A stretch of 64,000 nt of DNA from Allomyces arbusculus (GCA_027604705.1 JADHYV010000010.1:124001-188000), one strand, 5' to 3'; shown: positions 11,401 to 22,728, counted from the stretch's first letter. Numbers and translations: made by a program. The notes: generated from the letters alone by a model not told the origin.

Positions 11401-13250
11401 TCTCGAGCTCCAGCAGCGTTTCCCACCCTGGGTCCGACTCCGACTCGGCCTCGGACTTTGAAGTCTCGCGCAAGCAGTCACGTGTCCGGTCGCGCGGTAC
11501 GTCGTCATCGGCGCCGCACGCGCGCAGTGACAGCGGTACGAGCAGTCGCGACGCGGTCAAGCGATGCAATTTTTGCAGCTCGACCACGGCCAAGCCCTGG
11601 CGCAACACGAAGAAATGGGGGCTTTTGTGCAACGCATGCCGACAGCGTAAATGGCGTCAGGACCATCGCGCCAAGCAATTACGCGAGAGCAGCAGCGGCA
11701 CCACCATCCGGGCCCGGTCGGACGCGCGCGTGCGGCGCACCGAGCACGATCCCAACGGCAGCGACGGCGACGAGCCATACAAGTCGTGCACGCGGTGCCA
11801 CGCGACCACGACCAGCCGGTGGTACAACACGGCGCAGTGGGGGCTCCTCTGCCAGGCGTGCCGGTCGAAGATCGACCGCGAGTCCGGGAAGCGGCCGCCG
11901 CGCGCGCAGTCGTCTCGCCGGGCTAGCGACAGTGACGACGACTATTCCGCATGGCAGCCGCCCGCGGCCAAGCGGCGCCGTGTGCAGGCGCGGCCGCCGC
12001 CACCGTCGCATCCGGCGTCGGCCGACGGCGACCATGTGTGCGCACAGTGTGGGACCACGGAAGCGTCGCAGTGGCGAGATGACCGGCCGTATGCCAACTT
12101 GAACGCACGCCAAATTTGCAAGATGTGCTGGCACAAGCGACAGAGGCGGCAGAAGGAGGAGCGCGACGAGGAAACCGAGTCAGAGGCGGGCGCCGAGTCG
12201 GCATCGGCCAGCGAGGCGGCACCGCCCGCGCCCACGCGGCCTCGCGTGCGTGGTAATGGGTCCTGCCCGCCGCCACCGAAACGGTCGTGGCCGGACCGCG
12301 AGTGTGCCGAGTGTGGCGTCTCGAACTCGCGCGAGTGGCATCGCGACGGGGCGAGGCGACAGGTGTGCAACGAGTGCTGGCTGCAGCTGTGCGAGGCGCG
12401 GAACGATGCACTGCCGCCGCCGTCGTCGTCGCCGCCCGTGCTGCCGCAGCGGCAGGAACGGTGGCAGGAAGAGCGGCATCGGTCCCCGTCGTCGCCGTTG
12501 AGCGATGCGCCCGATTCCCCACCGCCGGCTGCCGCACGCCGTGCGACACGCTCGCCGCCGCCACCGCCGCCAGCGCCGCCAAGGCTCAAGGGCGGCCATT
12601 GCATGGTGTGCAACACGACAGGAACCAAGTCGTGGCAACGCGACCCGTCAAACCGACTCGTTTGCGAGAGATGCTGGAGGCGGCTACAGCAGCAACCGCA
12701 GCAGCCGCAGGACGCGCCATCAGCAAGCCCTGCTCCGGCTCGCGCGGCCGCAGCCCGATCGCGGACACCGTCGGCGCCCGACATGTCCCGTCTCACGCCA
12801 GCAACGCTGGCATCGCTGGCATCGCCGCCGCTGGCCATCAAGGCGACGCCAGCCACGCCGCGCAGGGAGACCGAGAAGCGGTGTGTCGAGTGCAACACGA
12901 CCGTGTCGTCGGGGTGGAGGCGCAACAGCAATGGCCAGCGCTTGTGCAATGCGTGCGGGCACCGCTTGCAGCGCCGGCTCCAAAACCAGGAACGTCTCGC
13001 GAGTGTGGTCCCGGCTCTGACACCGTTGCGAGCGCGGGGCCCGCCAGTCGAGCCGCCAAGCGCCGTTGATCCCGCAATCCCACCGGCCGCGGCCACCGCC
13101 GTGCCCGACGCGGCATTGGTCGCGCAACTGTTTGGCGGCGACAAGGACGAGCCGAGGAACACCGATGCCGATACGAACAAGGTCCCGCTCCTGTCTACGC
13201 CGCTCTCAAGCGTGCCGTCGCCCCCTGAACCGTCGACGATCGGTGGATGA
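5407..13250 (+). CDS. Giant repeat/GATA-finger protein, second tandem copy
   Basis: Seven exons fit in phase: 5407-5573, 5642-9470, 9548-9802, 9864-9953, 10032-11121, 11200-11297 and 11370-13250, giving about 2469 residues. The start ATG at 5407 has a gccaccATGG context. Order: RS-rich N-terminus; RD-dipeptide tract (residues about 98-255); proline-rich linker; three repeat units like those of the upstream gene (GN..I..F.A blocks near 7045, 7817, 8519); acidic segment; a DHRAE-repeat exon; the helical domain with YLSDLYDNSAPWAQAMHAAL (near 10470); and six GATA-type fingers. The helical-domain exon has no ATG near its start and opens directly after a TTTTAG acceptor, which is the main reason to join it to the upstream exons. 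The first intron is least certain (donor 5574 or 5586). The role is inferred: nuclear, chromatin- or RNA-associated. No family match is known to me. Confidence 0.65.
5778..6245 (+). repeat. Arg-Asp dipeptide coding tract
   Basis: Imperfect short repeats of GACCGN/GATCGC codons encode alternating D-R, D-R-T and D-R-K units inside the second giant gene. RD/RS tracts of this type are typical of nuclear RNA-processing proteins such as U1-70K. The tract is absent from the visible part of the first copy, whose N-terminus lies outside the window. Confidence 0.8.
9548..9802 (+). repeat. Exon of DHRAE-type charged repeats
   Basis: This exon lies between a TATAG acceptor (CTGAC branch 20-25 nt upstream) and a GTAAGC donor. 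In the spliced frame it encodes successive units of the form DHRAER, NHRAD and DQRAE. Read without splicing the same DNA gives a Thr/Ile/Val-rich sequence that looks unlike the rest of the protein, so the splice frame is the better reading. Confidence 0.65.
11565..12956 (+). other. Array of six GATA-type zinc fingers
   Basis: Fingers lie at 11565-11639, 11787-11861, 12039-12128, 12303-12377, 12600-12674 and 12882-12956. Five have the canonical CX2C-X17-CX2C spacing; the third has X22 between the cysteine pairs. Typical GATA features are present: a TT or S after the first pair, W in the loop, and LCNAC- or VCNEC-type second pairs. Linkers are Pro/Ser/Arg-rich. Known fungal GATA factors usually have one or two fingers. 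Confidence 0.85.
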
Positions 13251-13846
13251 CCGCCACGGACACCGACCGCGTCCGCTCCGCACTCGCCCTCGCCGTGGTT
13301 CAACCCGCCGCGCGACGGCGTGCGTGTCACCATCACGACCAGCGAGCCAGTCACGCCAAGGACGGTTGTCGTGGAGGCAGCATCGCCGCGGTCGGCAGGG
13401 CCGCGGACGCGCGTGCACCGTGCACTGCCCGGTGGTGGCGGCGGCGGGGGACAGGCGCGTGGTGGGCGGCCGGGGGCGCCGCCGGCGCCTTCGCCGCGCG
13501 CGGGAGAGATGGGGTCGCGGTGATGTGCGAGGTGTTTGTGACTTGTTGATGAGGAGGTCGGTAGCTCTTTGAGAGCGACGTGAAGCTGGATGTGGATGGG
13601 CAAATGGATTGGATTTTAAGTTGGGAGCTGTTCGTGTTGTTCGTGTTGGACAGGCTGTTTGTATCGTTCGTGTCGTTCGTTTCTGCTCGCGTTGAAGCAC
13701 CATCAGAGTGGAATCAAAGCCTGCAACGTCGACCTCACATCGCAGTGCGCGCGCGCATCAAGAACAATCCACAAGTCAAGTCGCCATGAACCGGATTGAT
13801 CATTACTCGACATCAAGCAATCGACAAGCACAGCGTCCACGAGCCG

Positions 13847-13869
13847 AAAAAAAAAAAAAAAAAAAAAAA
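13847..13869 (+). repeat. A23 homopolymer
   Basis: An uninterrupted run of 23 A between 13847 and 13869. There are no target-site duplications or element body beside it that would mark a retroposed tail. On the minus strand it is a T23 run downstream of the homeobox gene. Confidence 0.95.
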
Positions 13870-14162
13870 GGTTATGACACCGAGCCGCAGCTGACACGGC
13901 GCACTCGCGCATCTCGCCAAAAGTCGCAGTTCGATCAACAATCCCGCGAGCGAAGAGCAAGAAGAGCGCGCGCACAACCGCGAGTCCACGGCATCGGGTT
14001 TTTGCGCATGACCGTCGCGGCAACGAACGCGGCACACCACCACAAGGACCAGCGCTAGTGGGGGCGCGCACACACGACGAGCAACAGACGAGGGCATGGG
14101 CGGGGAAGGGGGTGCGCAACTATGCGCACACGCTGCACGACAGGCAGCACAGACCACAAAAA

Positions 14163-14210
14163 GGGCGGGGGAGAGAGAGAGGAGGGGAGGGGAGGGGAGG
14201 GGAGGGGGGG
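14163..14210 (+). repeat. GGGGA tandem repeat, potential G-quadruplex
   Basis: A purine-only tract with a GA run followed by about five GGGGA units and a terminal G7. It has more than four runs of at least four G with one-base loops, so the plus strand could form a G-quadruplex. It lies about 410 nt past the homeobox stop codon. Confidence 0.85.
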
Positions 14211-14621
14211 ATTAGCGGCGCGTCGACACCGACACCGCGAACGTTGGGAGCACGCGCCTGCAGGTCACCAAGTCGCCGCCGAACCAGCAGTCGACGACCA
14301 GGGGTGCGTGCGCGCGCGGGGGGAACCGACGCACGAGCGAGGCGGGGTGGGAGCGTGCCAGGAATCACAACACAACGTCAGACGGCAAGCAAAACGGGAT
14401 CAAAAATGGTTGGGCGGCGGGGAAAGCGCAAAGGGAACGGCAAAGGGAACGGAACAGAGGGAAGGGCAAAAGCGTCTCAGTAGTGTGTATGAAGGGGAGG
14501 GAGCACGGCCAACAAAAGGAACAGCAACAAAAACAGGAAATGCAAAAACGCCCCATGCGAGAGACAGGAACCGAACGAAAGCCGAAGCCGAACCGTGTTA
14601 GGTACCAACCAGCGAGCGAGC

Positions 14622-16279
14622 TCACTGCATCCACGAGTACGCGCGCTGCCGCGGGACCGTCGTGGTCGAGTACTGCTGCGACTGCGACTGCGACTGCGTC
14701 GTCATCGGCATCCAGTGCGCGTTCTCGTGCGCCGCCGCGTTGGCCGACGCCGGATACGTGTTGAGCAGCGCCTCGAACGCGACATAATCGAGCTGGAACT
14801 CGGGCGCGGGCGCGGCGGGCGGCGGTGCCGGTGCGACGAGCGGTGCGGGAGCGTGCCACGCGTGATCGAGCGGCGACGTCGGCGTCATGGGCAGAACCGT
14901 CGGGAGGCCGAGCGGTGCGGCCGGCGGGACCGGCAGCGGAATGCGGCTCGCGGCCACAGGCGCCGACGCGCGGCGTGCGAGCAGTGGCGCGAGGGCCGGG
15001 AGCGTTGGCGTCGGCACGGGCGTGGGCGGCGCGGTGGTCGCGGCCGGACGCAGCTCGACGAGTGCCGGGGTCGCGGCCTTGGGCGACGCCGACGCGGTCG
15101 ACTTGACGCGCGGCAGCGCGACCTTGGTGATGGCAGCCGACTCGAGATCGCCTGACGCACCCGAAGCCTTGGCCTTGGCCGCCTTCTTCTTGAGCTTGAT
15201 GCGGTGGTACTGCCGCTGGTTCTGGAGCGCGGAGAGCAAGTACACGGTCAGCAAAAGCACTGCGAAAGAGAAACCGACCTGAGTCGCGCAAAAAACGCGA
15301 TACTTACCTGGAACCAAATCTGCACCGTGCGCACCGGGATGCCGAGCTCGCCCGCGAGCTGCTCCTTGGTCGCGCGGTCCGGGAAGTAGGTGACGGCGTA
15401 GACGCGCTTCAAAATCGCCGTTTGCTCGCGAGTGAGCCGCGACCGCGGCTTCTCGCTCGTCGCTACCGCTGCCGCTGATGCTGTAGCGGCCGTCGACGTC
15501 GTATCGTCGTCAGACGTCGCGGCCAAATGACGCGTCGCGTTCGACGACGCGGGCGAGGGACGCGGCGAGGGCAATGGCGACGGCGGGGCGGCAGGCACAT
15601 GCTCCTTCTTGACGACGACAGGCGCCACCTTGTTGGCGGGCGCTGCTGCGGCCGCGGTCGCTTGCTCGGGCTTGACGTACTGGTCGGCAAACGGCATGAA
15701 CGGGTGGTGCAGGACCAACGGCGCGTTACTCGGCGGCGCCATGAACGGCAGTCGCGCGGCGGCATCGAGCGCGTCGGTTGCGGTCGCAGAGCGGCCCGTC
15801 GGCGCCGTCTCGGCAAAGGGCGTGGGCAAAAACGAGGTCATCCACGACGCGGCGGCCACGTCGGCCGTCGTCGGCGCCGCCAGCAGCGTCGACGGGGTGG
15901 TCGTCGTGGTCGTCGTGATCGTCGTGGTGACGGACGGGCGAGGTGCCGGCACGGCGGGGCCGTGCGCGTGCACGTGAGCGTGAGCGGCGGCAGCAGCGTG
16001 ACCATTCGGGACCGACCAGCAGTCCATCATGGCCGTACTTGCCGCTACTCCTGCTGCTGCGGGCGCGGATGCCGGCACCATCGACCCAAAGGGACCCTCC
16101 GGACCCGCCGGGTGTGGCAGGGAAGAGCAAGAAGAAGGAAACAAGGGCGGCAGGGCAAGATCAAATGAGGAAGATGGGGTGAGCGGCATTGCGTTGAGGT
16201 TGGCGTCGGTGAGCGACGCGTCAAAGAGGTCGAGTGGGCAGAGCGGCAGCGCCATGGCGGGCGGCAGCAGGGCGTCCAT
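14622..16279 (-). CDS. Homeodomain transcription factor
   Basis: Two exons on the minus strand, 16279-15308 and 15221-14622, with an 86-nt intron (GTAAGT donor, CAG acceptor, CTGAC branch), give about 523 residues. The ATG at 16279 lies in a ttgccATGG context. The homeodomain starts near residue 275 (KPRSRLTREQTAILKRVY) and ends in recognition helix VQIWFQ/NQRQYHRI, the intron falling between Q50 and N51. W48, F49, N51 and R53 are kept; position 52 is Q instead of the usual R. There is no three-residue TALE insertion. The N-terminal half is rich in Ser/Thr/Ala/Pro with a His-Ala tract; the C-terminus is Pro/Ala-rich and ends with Ser-Gln repeats. It is a sequence-specific DNA-binding nuclear regulator; targets cannot be told from sequence. 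Confidence 0.9.
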
Positions 16280-18150
16280 GGCAAGCGATGCGAGAGCGCG
16301 CGGTGAAGACGTGCAGCGCAAGGCAGGATTGAAAGACGGAGAGGAGATGAACGCAAACTGGGTCCTCGGCGAGCAGTGGCGGAGCGCGTACAGAGGCACT
16401 TCAAGCAGGCGAGCCAGCACCTGTGAAGCGTCAGACGGCCGGCGCACACGACAAGGAAAGGCCCGAGTGGCACAAGGAGGAGCGGAAAGGGGAGCGCAAG
16501 GTCGACCGCGAAGGCAGGCCAGAGCAAGAGCGAGCGAGAGGAACACAAAGGAGGAGACAGGGGCGGGGGATGGAAGAGCGTCAAAATGGAGAGAATGCCA
16601 CACGATCCGACGAGTCCGGTCCGGGTGCACGACGACGACACCAACGATGAGCCCAATCAAGCTGCGGGGCCCGCGCAAGAGCAAGGATGCAATGAAATCG
16701 GTTGAGGGGAGAGAGAGCAAGACCACGGCCGCGGGGGTGCGGCGGGTATAAGTATCGTCGTGGGGCGGGGGGCGGCCGGTCGCACGCCAGCAAAGTCTTT
16801 GACCGGGCCGTGCGTGCCATCGTTTGACGAAGCGGTGTTTGGTGGCGGCGCAAGACGGGCCCATGCAGCGCCCGCCGCCGCGCGAGTGGAAAACCGAGCC
16901 TGGCGACAACAGTGCAGGCACGGTGGCGTCGATGTCGACGTTGGCTGTCCGTGCGCGTGTCTCGCGCATCGTCCGAGACGTGCGCGCGCGTTTTGGCGCC
17001 GTTTCAAAAAGTAACAACAATTTACGACGCAGGGCCTTGCGTTCTCTTGCATTCGAGCGGCAGCGGCGCACGGTTGGTTCTTTTTTGGAATTTTCACTGC
17101 ATTTACCATCGAAAAACAATTCGGCCGGAAATGTGCAGCGTGGCGGGGCGGGCGGACCAGCAAACGCCATCTTTTCATCGCAGGCTTGTCCAGGCTGGTG
17201 GCGCGCACGACGCGTCCCATCGCGCCCGCGCCGAACACCTCAAGTCAAGAATGCCTCCAACGTGGTTGCGACTGCAACCGTTCTGGTTCCTCACGCCCGG
17301 TTGCAACCAAATCGCGAATGGGGACGACGGAGGACGACGAGATATGAATGATCGAGCCGCCCCGAAGACCGACCGATGCTCAACTGGGAGCGTGCTGTTG
17401 CGTCGCAGCCGCGACCAGCGTGCCAGCGCCGGGCGGCGGCGGTATTATTATTTTTGGGGCAGCCGCCGTCCACAGCGAGCAGCAGCATGCGGGCGCGTTG
17501 GATTGCCGCAAGTTGCAGCTTTGGTGGGTCGCGTCAGCACGGCATCGTGATATGCGACCGCTGCCGCGATCGTGATAAAAAAATTCACAGAAAGGGGGCG
17601 CTGTGTCAGGCGCACCCGTGCAGAAATTCGACGGGATGGGCAATAACAAAACAGAATTCATTGGGCCGTATTCAGCCGGAGCCGCTCCTGCAGCCGTCGA
17701 ACCATACGCGCCCCGTCGCCCGTGTCGCACCGAGTGCCGCGGCAGCCAAAGTGATGGTGGATGTGTGACCGCTGGTTTCTGTGTGGGGAAGGGTGCAGTG
17801 GTGGCGGTTGGACAGCGGACGCGTTGTGATCAGGACGGTGATCAGTGATCACCCTCTGCACTGAATCCGGGCAACCCATTTGGCATTTCGCAACCGCAGA
17901 CAAGTAACACTCCTCTACGGAATAAGGCGCCCAATGAGATTGGCATAGGACAATGTATTCAAAACGTCAAAGGAAGCAAGCAAGCCCAAGACTGCTGCCA
18001 CGTTCGTGCCAACACGGTGCCGATTCACGGCAGGTCACCCCGCCCTCCTCTCTGCACCGACCCAAAACCAACAAAAACGCGATATGTACATGCTTTTCGC
18101 CCATCCCTCTCCCTTCCCTCCTCGGCGCCCAGGAGCGCCCCCACATACCC
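16280..18150. other. Intergenic: upstream of homeobox gene, downstream of cyclin gene
   Basis: About 1.9 kb without a recognised gene. Open frames in 16.3-17.2 kb on both strands are Arg/Ser-rich and have no conserved motif; they look like GC-bias shadows. The part next to 16279 should contain the homeobox promoter; I see no canonical TATAAA on the minus strand. Confidence 0.5.
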
Positions 18151-20620
18151 TCACCCCACAAACACGGATGACGCGACTGCCGCCGCCACCGCGACCGCGG
18201 CCCTCTCGGCCATCCCGACGTCACCCACTGCATCCACATTGACTCCGTCCGCACTCAGTGCCGACCGTGCGGGCGTCGGGAGCACTCCACCCCTCTCGTT
18301 CCCCGCAGGCGTCGCCGGCGCGGCCTGCTGCGCGCGCGGCTGCGGGACGAGCTCCTGCATCGGCGGAACCGCCGGGTCCGTGAGCGGCACGCCGAGGACG
18401 CCCAAATGCCGGCGGAGCGCGTTCCCGAGGTTGACCCTCGGCCGGCGCGCAGCCACATCCAGTGCGGCGACGACCGGCTCAATCACGCGGCGCGCATGCC
18501 CGACAACCGCATCGAGCGCGGCCCAGGGCACGGGCCAACCCGCGCGCTGCATGGCGAGAACGATCGTGGCGGTGGCAAGTTTCGACGGGCGGAAGACGTG
18601 CAGCGAGTAGTCGGTGACGGCAACCGCGGCCAAGTGGCGCACGATGACGGCAGTGCGCAGTTGCGGAAGGTCCGTTGCGGGGATCGGGTGTGTGGGCGGA
18701 CTGGTTTCAAGGTCAATGTCGATATCGAGTCCGGCGGCGCGGGCCAGGTTGGGCAGGAACGAGGCGATCGTGACGCCGCGCAGACGGAAGGCGAGCGCGT
18801 TGAGAAGGTGGGCTTCCATGTCGCGCAACTGCGGCTCCTTGTAGACGCCATTGAGCAGGTGGGCAAAGTCGGCCATCGACGGGGGAGCAATGTCCTCGTA
18901 TTTCCTGTGCAACACAACGCGGGGGGGTAAGGATACTGTTTACGACTGACAAAAGAAAGAGAAAATGGATGACGTACGAGGCCACGAGCAACGACACGAT
19001 GCACACCATCTCCAAATCCGGCACCGACGCGTCGCAGCGCACCGACAGGTACCGGTCGAGGTAATACACGGCAAGAAACACGGCGTCCATGGAAATCGCC
19101 AAGTCGTGCCCGACAGCGTGCATGTAATCGACCAAATTATCGCGCATGACGGGCACAAGCTGCGGGTGCCGCGTCATGAAGTCCGGGCACACCGGGTACT
19201 GCTCCTCGAGACTCGTGAGCAACCCGCTAATCCCGCACACGTACGGCACTAGCTGCTGGTCGCCCTCGGGCAACAGGCTGTGGTGAATCGACCCAGAGAG
19301 CGGCGCCATGGTCGAGAGCCACCCGGACAGCGCCATGGCCGTCGTGTTGGTCGCGACCGAGGCACTCCCGGGCGTCATACTGGTGATGGGCGTGGCCGAC
19401 GCATGGCTGCGCAATTGCGGCGCCACGACCGCCGCGGTGGCCGCCGACCATGTCTGCGGGACGTGGTGCTGCTGATGCTGATGCTGTTGGAGCTGAAGCT
19501 GCAGATGCTGCTGCGGATGCTGGTGCTGCTGGTGCTGCTGCTGGTACTGCGTCCCCCGCGCGGGCCCCAAACTCGACGGGATCCGGGACCCGACCGTAGC
19601 CCCGCGCAACGCCGTGGCCGCGCCCGCGTCCTTGCCGTTCTTGGAGACCGAGCTATAGGCCGAATCCGGGTACTGAAAGCTGTTGCGCGCGCTGTGCGCG
19701 ACCCCATGCTGGTGCTGGTGTGCGGCCCACTCCTGCACGCGCTGCACGTCCTTCCAGTAGGCCGCTTCGCCCGACGACGACTCAACTGCCGCATTGACCG
19801 ACTCAAACTCGGATACCGACCCGAGCGTCGTGCAGCTGGGCGCATCGAGGCCCATGATCTCCGCGGCCTTCCGCGCGGCGGCGTGGTCAGCATGCACATC
19901 CAAATCCGTCCCAAGCGAGCACGCCGACGGCGACAGCGAGACCGACGCGGCCGTCGACGACATATCGTCGACGAGCGCCGAATCCGCGGCAAACAGGAGC
20001 GACGCGGCGCCGTCTTGCGCGAGCATGTTGGTATTTGGCGCGCGGCGCGACCGGCGCATCGTCGTCGTGGCGCCATGGCCGACGGCCGACAATGCCGACG
20101 CGAGCGCCGACATGTTGATTCCGGAATCCTTGCGCAGCGGTTCGGGGCGCTTGTCGGCCTTGGTTGGCGCCGCATCAAACATGTGCCGGAACGGCGCGGC
20201 CAACGGCGACGACGCGTTGGCGCGCGGCGAAGGCGGAACGTCGCGCGCGTGCAGCTTTTTGCGCGTGGTCGCGGTGCCCTTGCCGCCGCGCGTCGTCGGG
20301 TACGGCGCGGTCCCAGTGGACGAGGACGACTCGGAAGACGTTGCGGTCGACCGGATGGACGTGCTGCGCGCGGTCTTGCTCCAGGTGCGCGCCGTGACGG
20401 TGCGCGAGAGCTTGGAGGTCGCGGCGGGCGGCGGCGCCGTCAATGGCGCAGACGCGGGCGCGGCGGTACTGGCCGGCGCGAGGTCCGGGGTCGCGACGGC
20501 CGAGCGCACGCCGGTGGCCGCGGTTAAGGCCGGACTCGCGGCGCCGCCATGGCTCGAGTGCGGTGTGTGGTTGCTGTTGCTCGACCCCGGCCGGAAGAAC
20601 TTGGAAATCTTGATGAACAT
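18151..20620 (-). CDS. Cyclin (mitotic A/B-like cyclin fold)
   Basis: Two exons on the minus strand, 20620-18978 and 18904-18151, with a 73-nt intron that splits the serine codon of the LVAS/KYED cyclin motif, give about 798 residues. The cyclin box begins near residue 480 with MRDNLVDYMHAVGHDL, then DAVFLAVYYLDRYLS, LLVASKYEDIAPP and MEAHLLNALAFRLRG, matching helices 1-5 of the cyclin N-lobe. A second lobe follows (residues about 615-720). The N-terminal 470 residues are Ser/Thr/Ala-rich with a Gln/His tract (near 19480-19550) and no obvious D-box that I would trust. It probably activates a cyclin-dependent kinase in the cell cycle. The N-terminal extension is longer than in typical B cyclins. 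Confidence 0.88.
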
Positions 20621-22728
20621 GGCTGGTTGTGCAAGCTGGGATTGGTCGGTCGTTGGTTGGGTGGTTGGTTTGGTTGGTGATCAGCGCGGTGAAGCGACGC
20701 GGTCACGCGAGCCGTGCAGCAGCTCCACTTGCACTTGCCAACAGCGCAATCGAGATTCGCGACTTCGCGATCGCGAGCAAAGGGCGGGCGTAAGCGGGCC
20801 GTCAACACGACCAAGTGCAATGCGTGCGGTAATGGTGCGAGCCTGCACAGATCGGGTCCTGCACGGGCGGGGGGAGAGAAGGTGATTGTCAGTGTCAATC
20901 CCATGCCGCAACCGATCCACACTCACTGGCCCCGCGTACTGTCACGTCGCCGCCCACCGAGACGGAGGTCGTCGTCAAGAGAGACGCGTGAGCATGTGCG
21001 TGCGTACCTGCAGCAATGCGCAGCACGAGGCTCGTGTCGGGGTCGTGCGCGTCGTAGGTCGCACAAGGCCGCCGCAAAGGAGGCCCCAGGTGGCCGGGAA
21101 GTGCGCCAGCGGAGCGCGTGGTTGCTGTCGTGGTTGAGCTGGTGTCAGCAGCGTCGGCGCGCGGTTGGAGAAGGCGACGACGACGACGACGAGGACGACG
21201 TGCGGTAGGCACGGCGAGTCGAGCGGGCGGTAGAGAGAAGAGACACGGCCAGCGACGTGTGTTTTGCACCTATGCGATGCAGCTCGTCGTGGTCGGAACG
21301 TGCGCGAGCGAACAAGCGAGCGAGCAAGGACGCCGAGTCCACAACACGATCGACGGGAGCGCGCGCAGCGCGTCACGGCCAGGGCGGCAAACCCCGCACG
21401 ACTGCGGTGAACGAGCGCGGCGGCGACTGCACGCCCGCGTGTCAACGACGAGCGCGCGGTGCGAGCAAGAGGAGCAACCACGGCGCCGCGAGCAGGCGGG
21501 CCGGGAAATGTACCTACATGCCACCAACGAGAATTTGGAGTCAGATCATTGCCGTTCGCCATTCATTCATTCACGGCACGCCCGCCGCCCACTCGTAAGG
21601 GCAAGTGACCGTGAGCGTGGACGCGGCAGTCGGCCAACGGCATCGCCGTCGCATCGTGCTGCGGTCGAGTCAACCCCGCCGCCGGCCACGCACGCCATGA
21701 GAGCGGCCAGCAGGCCGCCCACGCCCTAATCGTGGGCGTTCGACGACGAATTTCATCCACGACCACGATCACCACTCATGCCCTCAATCAGCAATACACT
21801 CGAATACCAACGAGAGAAAACACGTACAACTAAGCGAGATGCGCGCAGATGCGACGGCCGTGGCACGTATCGCGACACCCAGATCCAATTAAAAGTGGAG
21901 CAATAAGTGGCGCTGGGTGCAGTTGCTTGACAGCAACAAGCAAGAAGACCCGGTCGCGGAGAGGCGACCCAATTCACGGAGCGGCGGGCGTTGTAGCGCG
22001 GAGCGGAGAGGTATTTAGGTCGCGGCGGCAGCTGGCGCGCGTGGGTGCGAGGATGAAGCGTGCGTGCGGTGATGCGAGCTCGCCGTGCGCTTCGGATGCG
22101 CGCCGAGTCGTTGTCCAACCACACGGGTGGAAAGACGCGACGGCAGACGACTTGCTTGGCCGAGACCCGGCCGAGCGACCGTGGGACGCGGGGCATTGGC
22201 CGCAATCGAACCGCTTCGTAGGGGCACCCACGCGCAAGGCAGAAGGACACCTGCCACCACGTCGTCGTGACAGACAGACCAGGCCGCGCGCTGTGTTTGC
22301 ACCCGGAGGAGACGTGCGGACGCGCGCGCATGCGCGAAGAAGCAGGCCGGGCGTGGCTCGTTGATCCACGGGCGCGGGACTACGGCGAGAGGAACACGAA
22401 CGCGGATGGCGCCGCGAGCGAGCGCGCCGTGCGACCGCGCGCCCACCGGTGTGGTTGAGCGCGAAACGAAAGGCGGATTGACGGGAAAGTGCTCCGCCGT
22501 TGGTGCTGGCGAACCGTGCTCGCGGAAGGAACGGCAGGGCCGGAGCGTGGGTGCGTTGCGTCGTGGGAACCAGCGGTCAAACGACTCGACGTTGCGTTGC
22601 GCTCGTCCCCTTGTTCTGCTCGCTGCTCGCCACTTGTCGTTTCCTGTCGCGTGCGCGCCTCGACGTCGCCGTCGCGACGAGTAAAAGATGCCGGAACAGC
22701 GGCTTGGAGAGATCAGCAGCAGCAGCAG

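Larger units (their letters stand above)
13251..14621. other. Intergenic, convergent gene ends
   Basis: This lies between the 3' ends of the giant gene (plus) and the homeobox gene (minus). Its first 270 nt stay open in the same frame as the giant gene after the TGA at 13248 (see findings). The remainder holds a 23-nt A run and a G-rich tract; no gene is recognised. Confidence 0.5.

Noticed and set aside
11942-13603. 553-codon minus-strand open frame opposite the zinc fingers
   Set aside because: The plus strand carries six canonical GATA fingers; the antisense protein is Gly/Ala/Arg-rich without domain structure.
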